DNA of 64,000 nt, from NCBI RefSeq assembly GCF_001420995.1, contig NZ_CP012184.1, forward strand, positions 5,006,501-5,070,500. Direction: 5' to 3'. How positions within the stretch are numbered: position 1 is the first letter of the stretch; each line of letters starts with the position of its first letter. A program made the position numbers and the translations under genes. The notes under the pieces were generated by a model. That model worked only from the letters and a program-made list of their open reading frames with translations, was not told the DNA's origin and did not search any database. This document shows, piece by piece, positions 24,368-33,150 of this stretch. The stretch comes from Pseudonocardia sp. EC080619-01 (lineage in GTDB: Bacteria; Actinomycetota; Actinomycetes; Mycobacteriales; Pseudonocardiaceae).

Positions 24368-25927
24368 TCAGTTCCCGGCGGTGCCGGTGCCGGTGGCCGA
24401 CGACGGGGCCGGGGTGACCGTGTCCGACGACTCCGTGACCGGGTACTCCGCAGACGGGTAGCCGGTGGCCTCCGGGCCGGCGGTGACGGGAACGTCCGTG
24501 ACGTCGGCGATGGGCGTCTCGACCGGCTGGACCGTGGACCCGTCGAGCACGAAGCCGCCGCCCGACCACGTCCAGGTCCAGGTCTGGCTGCCGGTCGGGC
24601 CGCCGGTCGCGGTGTCGGTCGCCTCGAAGACCCGGACACCGGTCGTCAGCGACCCGGTGCCCAGGGCGAACGACGACGCGTCGAACTCCGGGGTGCCGGT
24701 GCTGCCGGTCGGCGGGGCCGGGACGGGCAGCTCGGCGAGGACGGAGCCGGTGTCGTCGAGCAGCTGGACCGACTGCTGCGTGGCGTCGCCGGAACCGCAC
24801 TCGAGGAGGACGGCGGTCTCGGCCCGGCCGTCGCCGTCGACGTCGCCGGTGGTGACGGCGGCCAGCTCGGCCGGGCTGCCGTCGGACGCGCTGCCGCGTC
24901 CGCCGGAGAGCGTCACGGTCCCGCACGGGACGGTGTAGGTGCCGTCGGCCGGGTCGAACGGGGCGGGGCTCCCGGTACCGGCCTCGGTCCCGGTACCGGC
25001 CTCGGTCCCGGTGTCGGTGCCGGCGTCGGTCGCGGTGTCGGTGCCGGAGGTGCCCGGGGTGCCCGGGGCGGGAGAGGTGCCGTTCCCGGCGGGCGGGGTG
25101 GAGCCGGAGCCACCCGGGGCGTGGACGGCGGCGTCGCCGTCACGGTCGCCGTGCGAGGTCGCGGGCCGCGAGAACGGACGGTGCCGCCACGGGTCGACCA
25201 GCGTGTAGTTCCGGATCTCGACGCTGCTGGTCAGCACGACCGACACGTTCGTCTCCGAGAACGACACCCAGGTCGGTCCGGTGTAGACGGCGCCGTAGAA
25301 CGTCGGTGCGGCCGACAGCGGGTTGCCGCACGAGCAGCGCACCACCGGCACGCCCCACCGGTCGACGAACACGGCGGTGCCGGCCTGCAGCACCGACGGG
25401 AACGGGGTCGCGACGCCGTTCACGTAGCCGTGGTTGGTGACCAGGGTGTCGGCCCGCAGCACGACCGGGGTGAGGCCTGCGACGTAGCCGTCGATCTGGG
25501 AGGTGCCCAGGCCGAGCGCCCCCGCCCAGGCGGTGGCCTTGCCCGGGTTGTCCCGCAGGTACCCGGTGAGCGACGCGGCGTCGCAGGTGCCGTCGCTGCG
25601 GGTCCCGCCGTAGAGGCCCGCGGTGTCACCGGCGACGCTCCCGCCGGAACCGGCCGGGGCGACCACCCCGGTGGCGTCGGCACCGACGGCGGGCATGAAC
25701 GGGTTGGCGCCCGCGGTGCCCACCGGCTCCCGCACGACCTGGGCGTAGGCCGGACCGGCCAGGGAGACGAACAGGGCGCCGGCGACGGTCAGCGCCAGCG
25801 CGGCGGCGACGACCAGGACGGCCCAGGTCGGGACGCCGCGGCGGCGCGGCCCGGCGGCGGGGTACGGGTGGTGGAACAGGGCGGGTCCCGGGTGGGGACG
25901 GTGCTGCGGCGGCATCGGTCGGGTCAT
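24368..25927 (-). CDS. Membrane-anchored extracellular DUF6777-type protein
   Basis: 519 aa. A Pro-rich cytoplasmic head is followed by one helix (VPTWAVLVVAAALALTVAGALFVSLAG, ~32-58). The extracellular part has a conserved block at ~75-235 (NPFMPAVG, LYGGTRSDGTCDAASL, YVAGLTPVVLRADTLVTNHGY, QAGTAVFVDRWGVPVVRCSCGNPL) that I recognise as the DUF6777 pattern. After it come a Gly/Thr/Asp low-complexity linker (TDTATDAGTDTGTEAGTGTE) and a C-terminal domain with VTTGDVDGDGRAETAVLLEC, an FG-GAP/VCBS-like segment. Function unknown; surface location is likely. Confidence 0.75.
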   Translation of the reverse strand: MTRPMPPQHRPHPGPALFHHPYPAAGPRRRGVPTWAVLVVAAALALTVAGALFVSLAGPAYAQVVREPVGTAGANPFMPAVGADATGVVAPAGSGGSVAGDTAGLYGGTRSDGTCDAASLTGYLRDNPGKATAWAGALGLGTSQIDGYVAGLTPVVLRADTLVTNHGYVNGVATPFPSVLQAGTAVFVDRWGVPVVRCSCGNPLSAAPTFYGAVYTGPTWVSFSETNVSVVLTSSVEIRNYTLVDPWRHRPFSRPATSHGDRDGDAAVHAPGGSGSTPPAGNGTSPAPGTPGTSGTDTATDAGTDTGTEAGTGTEAGTGSPAPFDPADGTYTVPCGTVTLSGGRGSASDGSPAELAAVTTGDVDGDGRAETAVLLECGSGDATQQSVQLLDDTGSVLAELPVPAPPTGSTGTPEFDASSFALGTGSLTTGVRVFEATDTATGGPTGSQTWTWTWSGGGFVLDGSTVQPVETPIADVTDVPVTAGPEATGYPSAEYPVTESSDTVTPAPSSATGTGTAGN

Positions 25928-26143
25928 GTCCGGCTCTCTCTGCGGCGAGGGTGGGTCGGGCGGTCGGGCGGTCGGGCGGTCGTCACCGCGGCCGGACCAG
26001 GCGGGTGCACCGGTCGGGCGCCCGGGGTGTCGCAGGCGGAGTAACGGCCGTTAGCCCCGTTAGTCGAAATTGGGGACCGGGGCCGATGACCTAGATTCGT
26101 GAGCGACCGCAACGACGCCGTCCAGCCAGTCCTCGGAGGTGCG

Positions 26144-27367
26144 ATGAGTTCCCCGCCCACGACCGACACCGACACCGACACCGAACGGGTCGCCGACGCC
26201 ACCCGTGCCGTCGTCGCCGCACACGATCCGCGCACCGCACCCCGAGCGGAGCTGTTCGGGGCCCTCTACGACGCCGGCCTGGCCTGGGTGCACCACCCGG
26301 AGGGGCTCGGTGGTCTCGGCCTGTCCCGCGGACTGCAGGCGGTGGTCGACGGGATCGTCACCGACGCGGGCGGCCCGCGGATGTTCGCCGTCAACCCGAT
26401 CGGCTACGGGATGGGCGCGCCCACCGTCGTCGAGTACGCACCGGACCGCGAGCAGGCCGCCGCGTGGCTCCGGCCGATGGCCACCTGCGAGGAGATCTGG
26501 TGCCAGCTGTTCAGCGAGCCGGGCGCCGGGTCCGACGTCGCCGGGCTCGCGACCTCCGCCGTCCGTGACGGCGACGAGTGGGTGCTCAACGGGCAGAAGG
26601 TGTGGACCACGCTCGCGCACGTGGCGCGGTGGGGGATGGTCGTCGCCCGTACCGACCCGGACCGCCCGAAGCACCGCGGCCTGACCTACTTCGTGATCGA
26701 CATGGAGCAGCCGGGCGTGGAGGTGCGCCCGCTGCGGCAGATGACCGGGCAGGCCGAGTTCAACGAGGTCTACCTGCACGACGCCCGGGTCCCGGACGCG
26801 CACCGGCTCGGCGAGGTCGGCGCCGGCTGGCGGGTCGCGATCACGACCCTGATGAACGAGCGCACCGCGATCGGCGGGGTCACCGGCAGGCGGGGCAGCG
26901 GCGTGATCGCCGAGGCGCTCGGGCTCTGGGCCGAGCACCCCGACCGGCACACCCCGGTGCTGCGCGACCGGCTGGCCCGGCTCTGGACCCGCGCCGAGGC
27001 GCACCGGCTGACGCTGGCCCGGGCCCGGCGCACCGCCACCGCGGGGCAGCCCGGCCCCGAGGGGTCGGTGTCCAAGCTGGTCGGGGCCGAGCTGAACCAG
27101 GAGGTCTACGAGTTCTGCATGGACCTGCTCGGCCCGGACGCCCTGCTCTACGACGACTGGACGATGCACCGCGCGGACGGCGGCGGCCGGGTGCACGCCG
27201 ATCCCGGCTCCACCCTGCAGCAGCGGTTCCTGCGCTCGCGCGCGAACACCATCGAGGGCGGGACCTCGGAGGTCATGCGCAACATCCTCGGCGAGCGGGT
27301 CCTCGGCCTGCCCGGCGAGCCGCGGTCGGACTCCGACCGCCCGTGGAAGGAGGTCCCCCGTGGCTGA
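26144..27367 (+). CDS. Acyl-CoA dehydrogenase (first of an adjacent pair)
   Basis: 407 aa flavoprotein catalysing alpha,beta-dehydrogenation of an acyl-CoA. QLFSEPGAGSDVAGL binds FAD/substrate, GQKVWTTLAHVARWGMVVART is family-typical, and NTIEGGTSEVMRNILGERVLGLP ends the C-terminal helical domain. ATG 26144 has CGGAGG 4 nt upstream; an in-frame GTG 45 nt upstream is less likely. It overlaps the next acyl-CoA dehydrogenase by 8 nt. Adjacent FadE pairs in actinobacteria often form alpha2beta2 heterotetramers acting on sterol side chains or branched acyl-CoAs, so that is possible here. It is divergent from the DUF6777 gene over 216 bp. Confidence 0.9.
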   Translation: MSSPPTTDTDTDTERVADATRAVVAAHDPRTAPRAELFGALYDAGLAWVHHPEGLGGLGLSRGLQAVVDGIVTDAGGPRMFAVNPIGYGMGAPTVVEYAPDREQAAAWLRPMATCEEIWCQLFSEPGAGSDVAGLATSAVRDGDEWVLNGQKVWTTLAHVARWGMVVARTDPDRPKHRGLTYFVIDMEQPGVEVRPLRQMTGQAEFNEVYLHDARVPDAHRLGEVGAGWRVAITTLMNERTAIGGVTGRRGSGVIAEALGLWAEHPDRHTPVLRDRLARLWTRAEAHRLTLARARRTATAGQPGPEGSVSKLVGAELNQEVYEFCMDLLGPDALLYDDWTMHRADGGGRVHADPGSTLQQRFLRSRANTIEGGTSEVMRNILGERVLGLPGEPRSDSDRPWKEVPRG

Positions 27368-28520
27368 GCCGCAGGAGTTCGACGTCACCGACGAGCAGCA
27401 GGAGCTGCGGGCCGGCCTGCGCCGGTTCGCCGAGCGGGCACACGACGAGACGGTGCTGCGCGCGCTGATCGACACCGGCGAGGGCTACGACCGTGCCCTG
27501 TGGGCCCGGCTCGGCGGGGAGCTGGGGGCACTCGCCCTCGCCGTCCCCGAGGAGCTCGGCGGGGCCGGCGGCACCTGCGTCGACCAGGCGGTCGCGGCCG
27601 AGGAGCTCGGCGCGGCGCTGGTCACCGGACCGCTGCTGGGCACCGTCGGGCTGGCCGTCCCGGCCCTGGTCGCCGCGCCGGCGTCGGCGGCACGGGACGC
27701 GCTGCTGCCCGAGCTGGCCGAGGGCACCCGGACCGCCGCCCTGGTCGCGCCCCTGACGGTGCCCTACGACGCCGCGACCGCGGCCGCCGTCTCCGCCGAC
27801 GACGGGCGGCTCACCGGCACCGTCGACCACGTGCCGGACGCGGCTGCCGCCGACGTCCTGCTCGTCGCCGCGGCCGGGCCCGACGGCCCGGTGCTGGCCG
27901 CCGTCGACCAGGGCACCGCCGGGGTGACGGTCACGCCCCGCGGCTCGCTCGACCTCACCCGCCGGATCGCCCGGGTCGACCTCGACGGGGCGCCGGCCAC
28001 GGTGCTCGCCACCGGCGACGACGCCGACCGCGCCCTGCGGCACGCGTTCCGCACCGCCGGGGCACTGCTCGCCGCCGAACAGACCGGCATCGCGCAGCGG
28101 CTGCTCGACCTCACCGTCGGCTACGCGAAGGAACGGCTCCAGTTCGGCCGTCCGATCGGGTCCTTCCAGGCGGTGAAGCACCGGTGCGCGGACATGCTCG
28201 TCGGCGTCGAGCACGCCCGCACCACCGCACTGCACGCGGCCTGGTCCGTCGCGTCCGGTGTGGACGACCCCGATCTCGCGGTGTCGATCGCCCAGGCCAC
28301 CTGCTCGGAGGTCTGCTACCGGGTCGCCGCGGACACCGTGCAGCTGCACGGCGGGATCGGGTTCACCTGGGAGCACCCGGCGCACCTGTACTACAAGCGC
28401 GCCGTCGCCGACGCGGCCCTGCTCGGGTCCGCCGAGGCGCACCGGGAGCGGATCGCCGCCGCGGTGCTCGACGCCCTGGACGCCGGCGCGGTGCCCGCTC
28501 CGAAGGTCGCCACCGGCTGA
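27360..28520 (+). CDS. Acyl-CoA dehydrogenase (second of the pair)
   Basis: 386 aa from GTG 27360, read in an overlapping frame with the first dehydrogenase. The C-terminal half is well conserved (RLQFGRPIGSFQAVKHRCADMLVG, ADTVQLHGGIGFTWEHPAHLYYKRA). The N-terminal and middle parts are divergent and Ala-rich, and the motif that normally contacts FAD (e.g. TEPxAGSD) is not evident. That asymmetry fits the partner subunit of a heteromeric acyl-CoA dehydrogenase. Substrate unknown. Confidence 0.88.
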   Translation: MAEPQEFDVTDEQQELRAGLRRFAERAHDETVLRALIDTGEGYDRALWARLGGELGALALAVPEELGGAGGTCVDQAVAAEELGAALVTGPLLGTVGLAVPALVAAPASAARDALLPELAEGTRTAALVAPLTVPYDAATAAAVSADDGRLTGTVDHVPDAAAADVLLVAAAGPDGPVLAAVDQGTAGVTVTPRGSLDLTRRIARVDLDGAPATVLATGDDADRALRHAFRTAGALLAAEQTGIAQRLLDLTVGYAKERLQFGRPIGSFQAVKHRCADMLVGVEHARTTALHAAWSVASGVDDPDLAVSIAQATCSEVCYRVAADTVQLHGGIGFTWEHPAHLYYKRAVADAALLGSAEAHRERIAAAVLDALDAGAVPAPKVATG

Positions 28521-28539
28521 GGGCCGCCGGGGCCCGGGC

Positions 28540-30003
28540 TCACAGCGCGTGCAGCCCGGGTTCCCGGTCCGGCACCACGAACGACGCCGCCGTGCCGACC
28601 GGGGCGTCCCGCTCCGACACCCTCTCCACGGTCCGGAAGTCGGCGCGCAGCTGCTGCGGCTCGAACCGGGCGAGGACGTAGCCGCGCCGGTCGACGCGGA
28701 AACGCAGGTGCGGGTCGTCCCCGCCGTCGCCGTCGTCCTCGCCGCCACCGTCCCCGTCGTCCCCGCCGTCACTGCCGTCGCCGCCGGAGGTCACCGAGGT
28801 GGTGACCAGCTCGGTCCCGACGACGGGGCCGTCCGGCTCGTCGGGGTCGGCGGGCAGCTCGTTGGCGTGGTGCACGTGCTCGTCCCCGGTGAGGACGACG
28901 GCGTTGCGCACCCCGGCGTCCACCCACCCCTGCTGGATGCGCCCCCGGGACTCCGGGTGCTCGTCCCACGTCTGGCGCTTGCCGCCGCCGGAGCGGGGCG
29001 CGAAGAAGACCTGCTGGCCCAGCACGTCCCAGCCCGCGGTGGAGGCGCGGAAGCCGTCGAGCAGCCAGCGCTCCTGTTCCGCGCCGGTGATGGAACCGCC
29101 CTTCATCCGGTACTGCCGGGTGTCGAGCATGTGGAAGGTCGCGAGCGAGCCCCACCCGATGCGGCGGTACAGCTGCAGGTCCGGCCCGCGCGGCACCGAC
29201 GCCCGGCGCAGCGGCATGTGCTCCCAGTACGCGCGGAACGCCGCGGCCCTGCGGTCGGGGGAGACGCTCCCGTCGCCACCCGCCCAGTTGTTGACGACCT
29301 CGTGGTCGTCCCACACGACGACCCAGGGCGCGACGGCGTGCGCGGCCAGCAGGTCGGGATCGGACTTCTGGTGGGCGTGGGTCCGCCGGTAGCCGGCGAG
29401 ATCGGTCGGTTCCGGGCCGCCGGTCTCCCGGACGTCGCCGTCGTCGGCCTCGTAGAAGTAGTCGCCGAGGTGCAGGACGAGGTCGGGCTCGTCGGCGGCG
29501 AGCGCCCGGTAGGCGGTGAAGTACCCGGCCCCGAACTTCGCGCAGGACGCCGTCGCGACCGTGAGGGCCGGTACGGCCGCGTCCGGCGCCGGCGCGGTCC
29601 GGGTGCGCGCGGCGGGAGACAGGTGCGTCCCGGTGCGGAACCGGTAGAAGTACTCCCGCCCCGGGGCGAGGCCGCCCGGCTCGGCGTGGACGGTGTGCGC
29701 CTCCTGCGCCGTCGCGGTCTCGGTGCCGCGCCGGACGACCCGGGTGAAGCCCTCGTCCTCGGCCAGCTCCCACTCGACGTCGACCGCCCGGTCCGGCATC
29801 CCGCCGCGGCCGTCCTCGGCGTCGGGCCGGGGCGCGAGCCGGGTCCAGAGGACCACCCCGTCCGGCGCCGGGTCGCCGGACGCGACGCCGAGGGTGAACG
29901 GGTCGGGGAGCGCGGGTGCGCGCGGCACGACACCGGGGAGTGCGCCGGACAGCGCACCGCCGAGCGCGCCGAGCAGCACCGTTCGGCGTGGTAGCCGGGG
30001 CAC
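28540..30003 (-). CDS. phoD: PhoD-type alkaline phosphatase/phosphodiesterase, Tat-exported
   Basis: 487 aa from GTG 30003 (MPRLPRRTVLLGALGGALSGALPG), with AAGGAG upstream. The twin-arginine signal (PRRTVLLGAL) fits Tat export, normal for PhoD with its Fe/Ca cofactor. A PhoD N-terminal domain (FTLGVASGDPAPDGVVLWTRLAP) is followed by metallophosphatase motifs HLGDYFYE, WDDHEVVNNW and TGDEHVH. An acidic low-complexity insert of ~24 Gly/Asp/Glu residues (coded at ~28720-28790) sits near the C-terminus. Divergent from the Pls-like cluster across 345 bp with a perfect CRP-type site. Confidence 0.93.
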   Translation of the reverse strand: MPRLPRRTVLLGALGGALSGALPGVVPRAPALPDPFTLGVASGDPAPDGVVLWTRLAPRPDAEDGRGGMPDRAVDVEWELAEDEGFTRVVRRGTETATAQEAHTVHAEPGGLAPGREYFYRFRTGTHLSPAARTRTAPAPDAAVPALTVATASCAKFGAGYFTAYRALAADEPDLVLHLGDYFYEADDGDVRETGGPEPTDLAGYRRTHAHQKSDPDLLAAHAVAPWVVVWDDHEVVNNWAGGDGSVSPDRRAAAFRAYWEHMPLRRASVPRGPDLQLYRRIGWGSLATFHMLDTRQYRMKGGSITGAEQERWLLDGFRASTAGWDVLGQQVFFAPRSGGGKRQTWDEHPESRGRIQQGWVDAGVRNAVVLTGDEHVHHANELPADPDEPDGPVVGTELVTTSVTSGGDGSDGGDDGDGGGEDDGDGGDDPHLRFRVDRRGYVLARFEPQQLRADFRTVERVSERDAPVGTAASFVVPDREPGLHAL

Positions 30004-30100
30004 GGGGTCTCCTTCCGTCGCGTCGACCCATGATCCGTGCCCGGGTGCCGGGGGCCCGCGCGCACGCGCCGCACGGGGCGACCTCGGTCGGATGAACAAG

Positions 30101-30116
30101 TGTGAACCAGATCACA
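30101..30116. promoter_or_regulatory. Perfect CRP/GlxR-type site
   Basis: TGTGAACCAGATCACA matches TGTGA-N6-TCACA exactly in both half-sites. It lies 98 bp before the phoD start and 233 bp before the Pls-like gene start, in the shared divergent region. CRP/GlxR proteins with this consensus are known in actinobacteria. The rest of this 345-bp region (30004-30348) is less GC-rich than its flanks and holds no gene I can support. Confidence 0.65.
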
Positions 30117-30348
30117 TTACGGGCGAAGCCGAACCGTCTGCGTGGCCGGCGGCGAACGGTAGGGCACGGATCGCGCGACGGGGTGTCGCGACAGGGTGTC
30201 GCGGCATCCGGCACCACCCTCGCGCCCGGCCGGCGTCCGTCTCCGATGGTCGTCGATGTCGGGTAAATGCGATGAGGGGTAACACAGAGGAAACCTGCGA
30301 CGAATTCGACCGGCAGAGACGGGTTCCGCTCGGGGGGAGGTACCGGGG

Positions 30349-33150
30349 ATGCCGATTCGGCAGGCCGCGGAACGGATCATCGTTTCCCGTCCGGGGACGG
30401 ATCCGGAACAGGACGTCGAGAACGAGATCTGCGCCCTCATCGGTGAGATGACCGGTTTCCCGGTGGCGCCGACCGATCATTTCTTCGCCGACGCCGGAGC
30501 GGACTCCATGCTGCTCGCCCGCTTCTGTGCGCGGGTCCGCGGACGGCCGGGGATGCCGCACGTGTCGATGACCGACGTCTACACGCACCCGACGGCCCGA
30601 GGGCTCGCGACGGCCCTGGCCGGGGCGGGGCGGGCAGGCGGGCCGGACGCGGCGGGCGTCGTGCAGGAGGGCTACCGGGCGATCCTCGCCGACCTGCTGA
30701 AGGCGGAGGTGCGGGTGGACGCGGACGTGTTCACCGACCTCGGCGCGGACTCGATGACGATGACCCGGTTCTGCGCCCGGGTGCGGCACCGCGACGACCT
30801 GCCCGACGTGTCGATGACCGACGTCTACGCGCACCCGACCCCGGCCGGTCTGGCCGCTGCGCTCGCCCGGGAGGGCGCCGGCCCCGAACCGCCCACGACG
30901 GCGGTGCGGCCCGATCCGGCACCGCCCGTCTCGTCCGTGGCCTACGTGCTGTGCGGCGCCGCCCAGCTCCTGACCTTCGTGCTCTTCACCGTGGCCTACG
31001 GGACGGTGCTCGGCACGGCCTACCTGTGGATCGCGCAGGGGGCCGGGCTCGTGGACTTCTACCTCCGCTCGCTGGTCGCCGTCTCGCTCGCCTTCGCGGT
31101 GTTCGCGGTGCTGCCGATCGTCGCCAAGTGGCTGCTCGTCGGCCGGTGGACCGAGCGGGAGATCCGGTTGTGGAGCGCAGGCTACTTCCGGTTCTGGCTG
31201 GCCAGGTCGCTGGTCCGCACCAACCCGCTGCTCCTGGTCGCCGCGGGTTCGCCCTTGCTGCCGCTCTACCTGCGGCTGCTGGGTGCCCGGATCGGCCCGG
31301 GGGTCGTGATGCTGTCCCGGTTCGTGCCGGCCTGTCCCGACCTGCTGACCATCGGTGCGGGCACCGTGCTCCGCAAGGACTCGGTGCTCACCTGCTACCG
31401 CGCCGAACCGGGGATCATCCGGACGGGCCGCGTCGTGCTCGGTGCCGACGTGGTCGTCGGCGAGGCCGCCGTCGTCGACATCGGCAGCGAGATCGGCGAC
31501 GGCGGCAGGCTCGCCCACTCGTCGTCGCTCCACACCGGCCAGCGGATCCCGGCGGGCGAGACCTGGTGGGGCACTCCGGGACGGCAGGGTGGTGGCGACC
31601 CGGGCGGTCCGGCGACGACGCCGAGCGGGTCGCTGCGCCGCGGCGCCTACGCGGCCGGTCAGCTGCTGACGCTGTTACTGGTCTGGCTGCCGCTGAGCAC
31701 CGGGGTCGTCGACGCGGCGCTGCTGCGCATCCCGACGTTCGACACGGTCCTCGGGGTGGCGACGGTCCCGCACGACACGCTGCTGTTCTACCTGGAGGTG
31801 CTCGCGCTGTCGGGGGTCCTGATGCTCGTCGGCATCGTCGCCGGCCTCGTCAGCGCGACGGTGCTCGCCCGGCTGCTCACGGCCGGCACCGTCGAGGGGC
31901 GGATCCACCGGCTCTACGGGTTCCGCTACACCCTGCACCGGATGGTGATCCGGACGACCAACATCAGGTTCTTCACGTACCTGCTGGGCGACAGTTCCTA
32001 CATCGTCGGGTATCTGCGGCTGATCGGTCACGACCTCCGGCTGCGACCCCAGACGGGAACCAATTTCGGAACGGCGGTCAAGCACGAGACCCCGTTCGCG
32101 AGTTCGATCGGGACCGGGACGATGGTCGCCGACGGCCTGTCCATCGTCAATGCGGACTATTCGTCGACCGCATTCGTGGTCTCGCGCACCCGGCTGGGCG
32201 CGAACAGCTTCCTCGGCAACAGGATCGTCTATCCCGCCGGCGCCCGGGTGGGCGACGACTGCCTCATCGCGACCAAGACCCTCGTCCCGACGGACGGGCC
32301 GGTCCGCAGCGGCGTCGGCCTGCTCGGCTCACCGCCCTTCGAGATCCCGCGCACGGTGCGCCGGGACTCCGCGTTCGGTCACCTGGAGAGCGGGCTCGAC
32401 CTGCACGAGCGGCTGCGCCGCAAGAACCGCTACAACCGGCGCACCATCGGCGTCGCCCTGCTGTTCCGCTGGGGCGGCCTGTTCGGGATCACCTTGCTGA
32501 CGTTGCTGCTCGCCGACGTCCTCGTGCCGCCCGGGCCGGTCGCGGTCGGCATCCTGATGGTCGTCTCGCTGCTGTTCACGATGGTCTACACCGTCGCGGT
32601 CGAGCGGCTGGCGACCGTGTTCCACCCGCTGCATCCCCGTTTCTGCTCGGTCTACGACCCGTACTTCTGGTGGCACGAGCGCTACTGGAAGCTCGTGGTC
32701 CAGGGCTGGGACCGGATGCTCGCCGGTACCCCGTTCAAGAACGTCGTGTCCCGCGCCCTCGGCGTCCGCATCGGCCGGCGGGTGTTCGACGACGGGTGCG
32801 CCCTGACGGAGCGGACCCTGGTCACGATCGGCGACGAGGCGGTGCTCAACGCCGGATCCGTCATCCAGTGCCACTCCCAGGAGGACGGCACCTTCAAGTC
32901 GGAGCGCATCACCGTCGGCAACGGCGCCTGCCTCGACGTCGGAGCCTTCCTGCACTACGGCTCCGTCGTCGGCGACGGGGCCCGGATCGGCTGCGACGCC
33001 TTCCTGATGAAGGGCGAGGAGGTGCCGGCCGGGGACGTCTGGGAGGGCAACCCGGCCCGCGCCGCCCGTCCCACCCGCCACGCACCCGCTCCCGGACCCG
33101 CACCGCTCCCCGCAGGACCGAACCACCACCACATGGGGGGAGAACGATGA
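30349..33150 (+). CDS. Pls/PosA-type membrane peptide synthetase lacking the adenylation domain, with tandem carrier domains
   Basis: 933 aa. Residues ~20-85 and ~105-165 are two carrier (T) domains with phosphopantetheine serines Ser53 (DAGADSMLLARF) and Ser135 (DLGADSMTMTRF). Both end in near-identical DVY-HPT-GLA segments, so they arose by duplication. The rest matches the C-terminal half of Pls, the epsilon-poly-L-lysine synthetase: three pairs of membrane helices alternating with three left-handed beta-helix (hexapeptide) domains at ~305-410, ~565-665 and ~795-905. In Pls these tandem soluble domains catalyse peptide-bond formation. The adenylation domain normally at the N-terminus is absent, so an amino acid must be loaded in trans. 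GGGGGGAGG lies 8 nt before the ATG. It overlaps the oxygenase gene by 4 nt. Confidence 0.85.
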   Translation: MPIRQAAERIIVSRPGTDPEQDVENEICALIGEMTGFPVAPTDHFFADAGADSMLLARFCARVRGRPGMPHVSMTDVYTHPTARGLATALAGAGRAGGPDAAGVVQEGYRAILADLLKAEVRVDADVFTDLGADSMTMTRFCARVRHRDDLPDVSMTDVYAHPTPAGLAAALAREGAGPEPPTTAVRPDPAPPVSSVAYVLCGAAQLLTFVLFTVAYGTVLGTAYLWIAQGAGLVDFYLRSLVAVSLAFAVFAVLPIVAKWLLVGRWTEREIRLWSAGYFRFWLARSLVRTNPLLLVAAGSPLLPLYLRLLGARIGPGVVMLSRFVPACPDLLTIGAGTVLRKDSVLTCYRAEPGIIRTGRVVLGADVVVGEAAVVDIGSEIGDGGRLAHSSSLHTGQRIPAGETWWGTPGRQGGGDPGGPATTPSGSLRRGAYAAGQLLTLLLVWLPLSTGVVDAALLRIPTFDTVLGVATVPHDTLLFYLEVLALSGVLMLVGIVAGLVSATVLARLLTAGTVEGRIHRLYGFRYTLHRMVIRTTNIRFFTYLLGDSSYIVGYLRLIGHDLRLRPQTGTNFGTAVKHETPFASSIGTGTMVADGLSIVNADYSSTAFVVSRTRLGANSFLGNRIVYPAGARVGDDCLIATKTLVPTDGPVRSGVGLLGSPPFEIPRTVRRDSAFGHLESGLDLHERLRRKNRYNRRTIGVALLFRWGGLFGITLLTLLLADVLVPPGPVAVGILMVVSLLFTMVYTVAVERLATVFHPLHPRFCSVYDPYFWWHERYWKLVVQGWDRMLAGTPFKNVVSRALGVRIGRRVFDDGCALTERTLVTIGDEAVLNAGSVIQCHSQEDGTFKSERITVGNGACLDVGAFLHYGSVVGDGARIGCDAFLMKGEEVPAGDVWEGNPARAARPTRHAPAPGPAPLPAGPNHHHMGGER

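Noticed and set aside
24950..25080. Short tandem repeats in the DUF6777 gene
   Set aside because: They encode an ordinary Gly/Thr/Asp/Glu low-complexity linker and have no separate structure worth calling.
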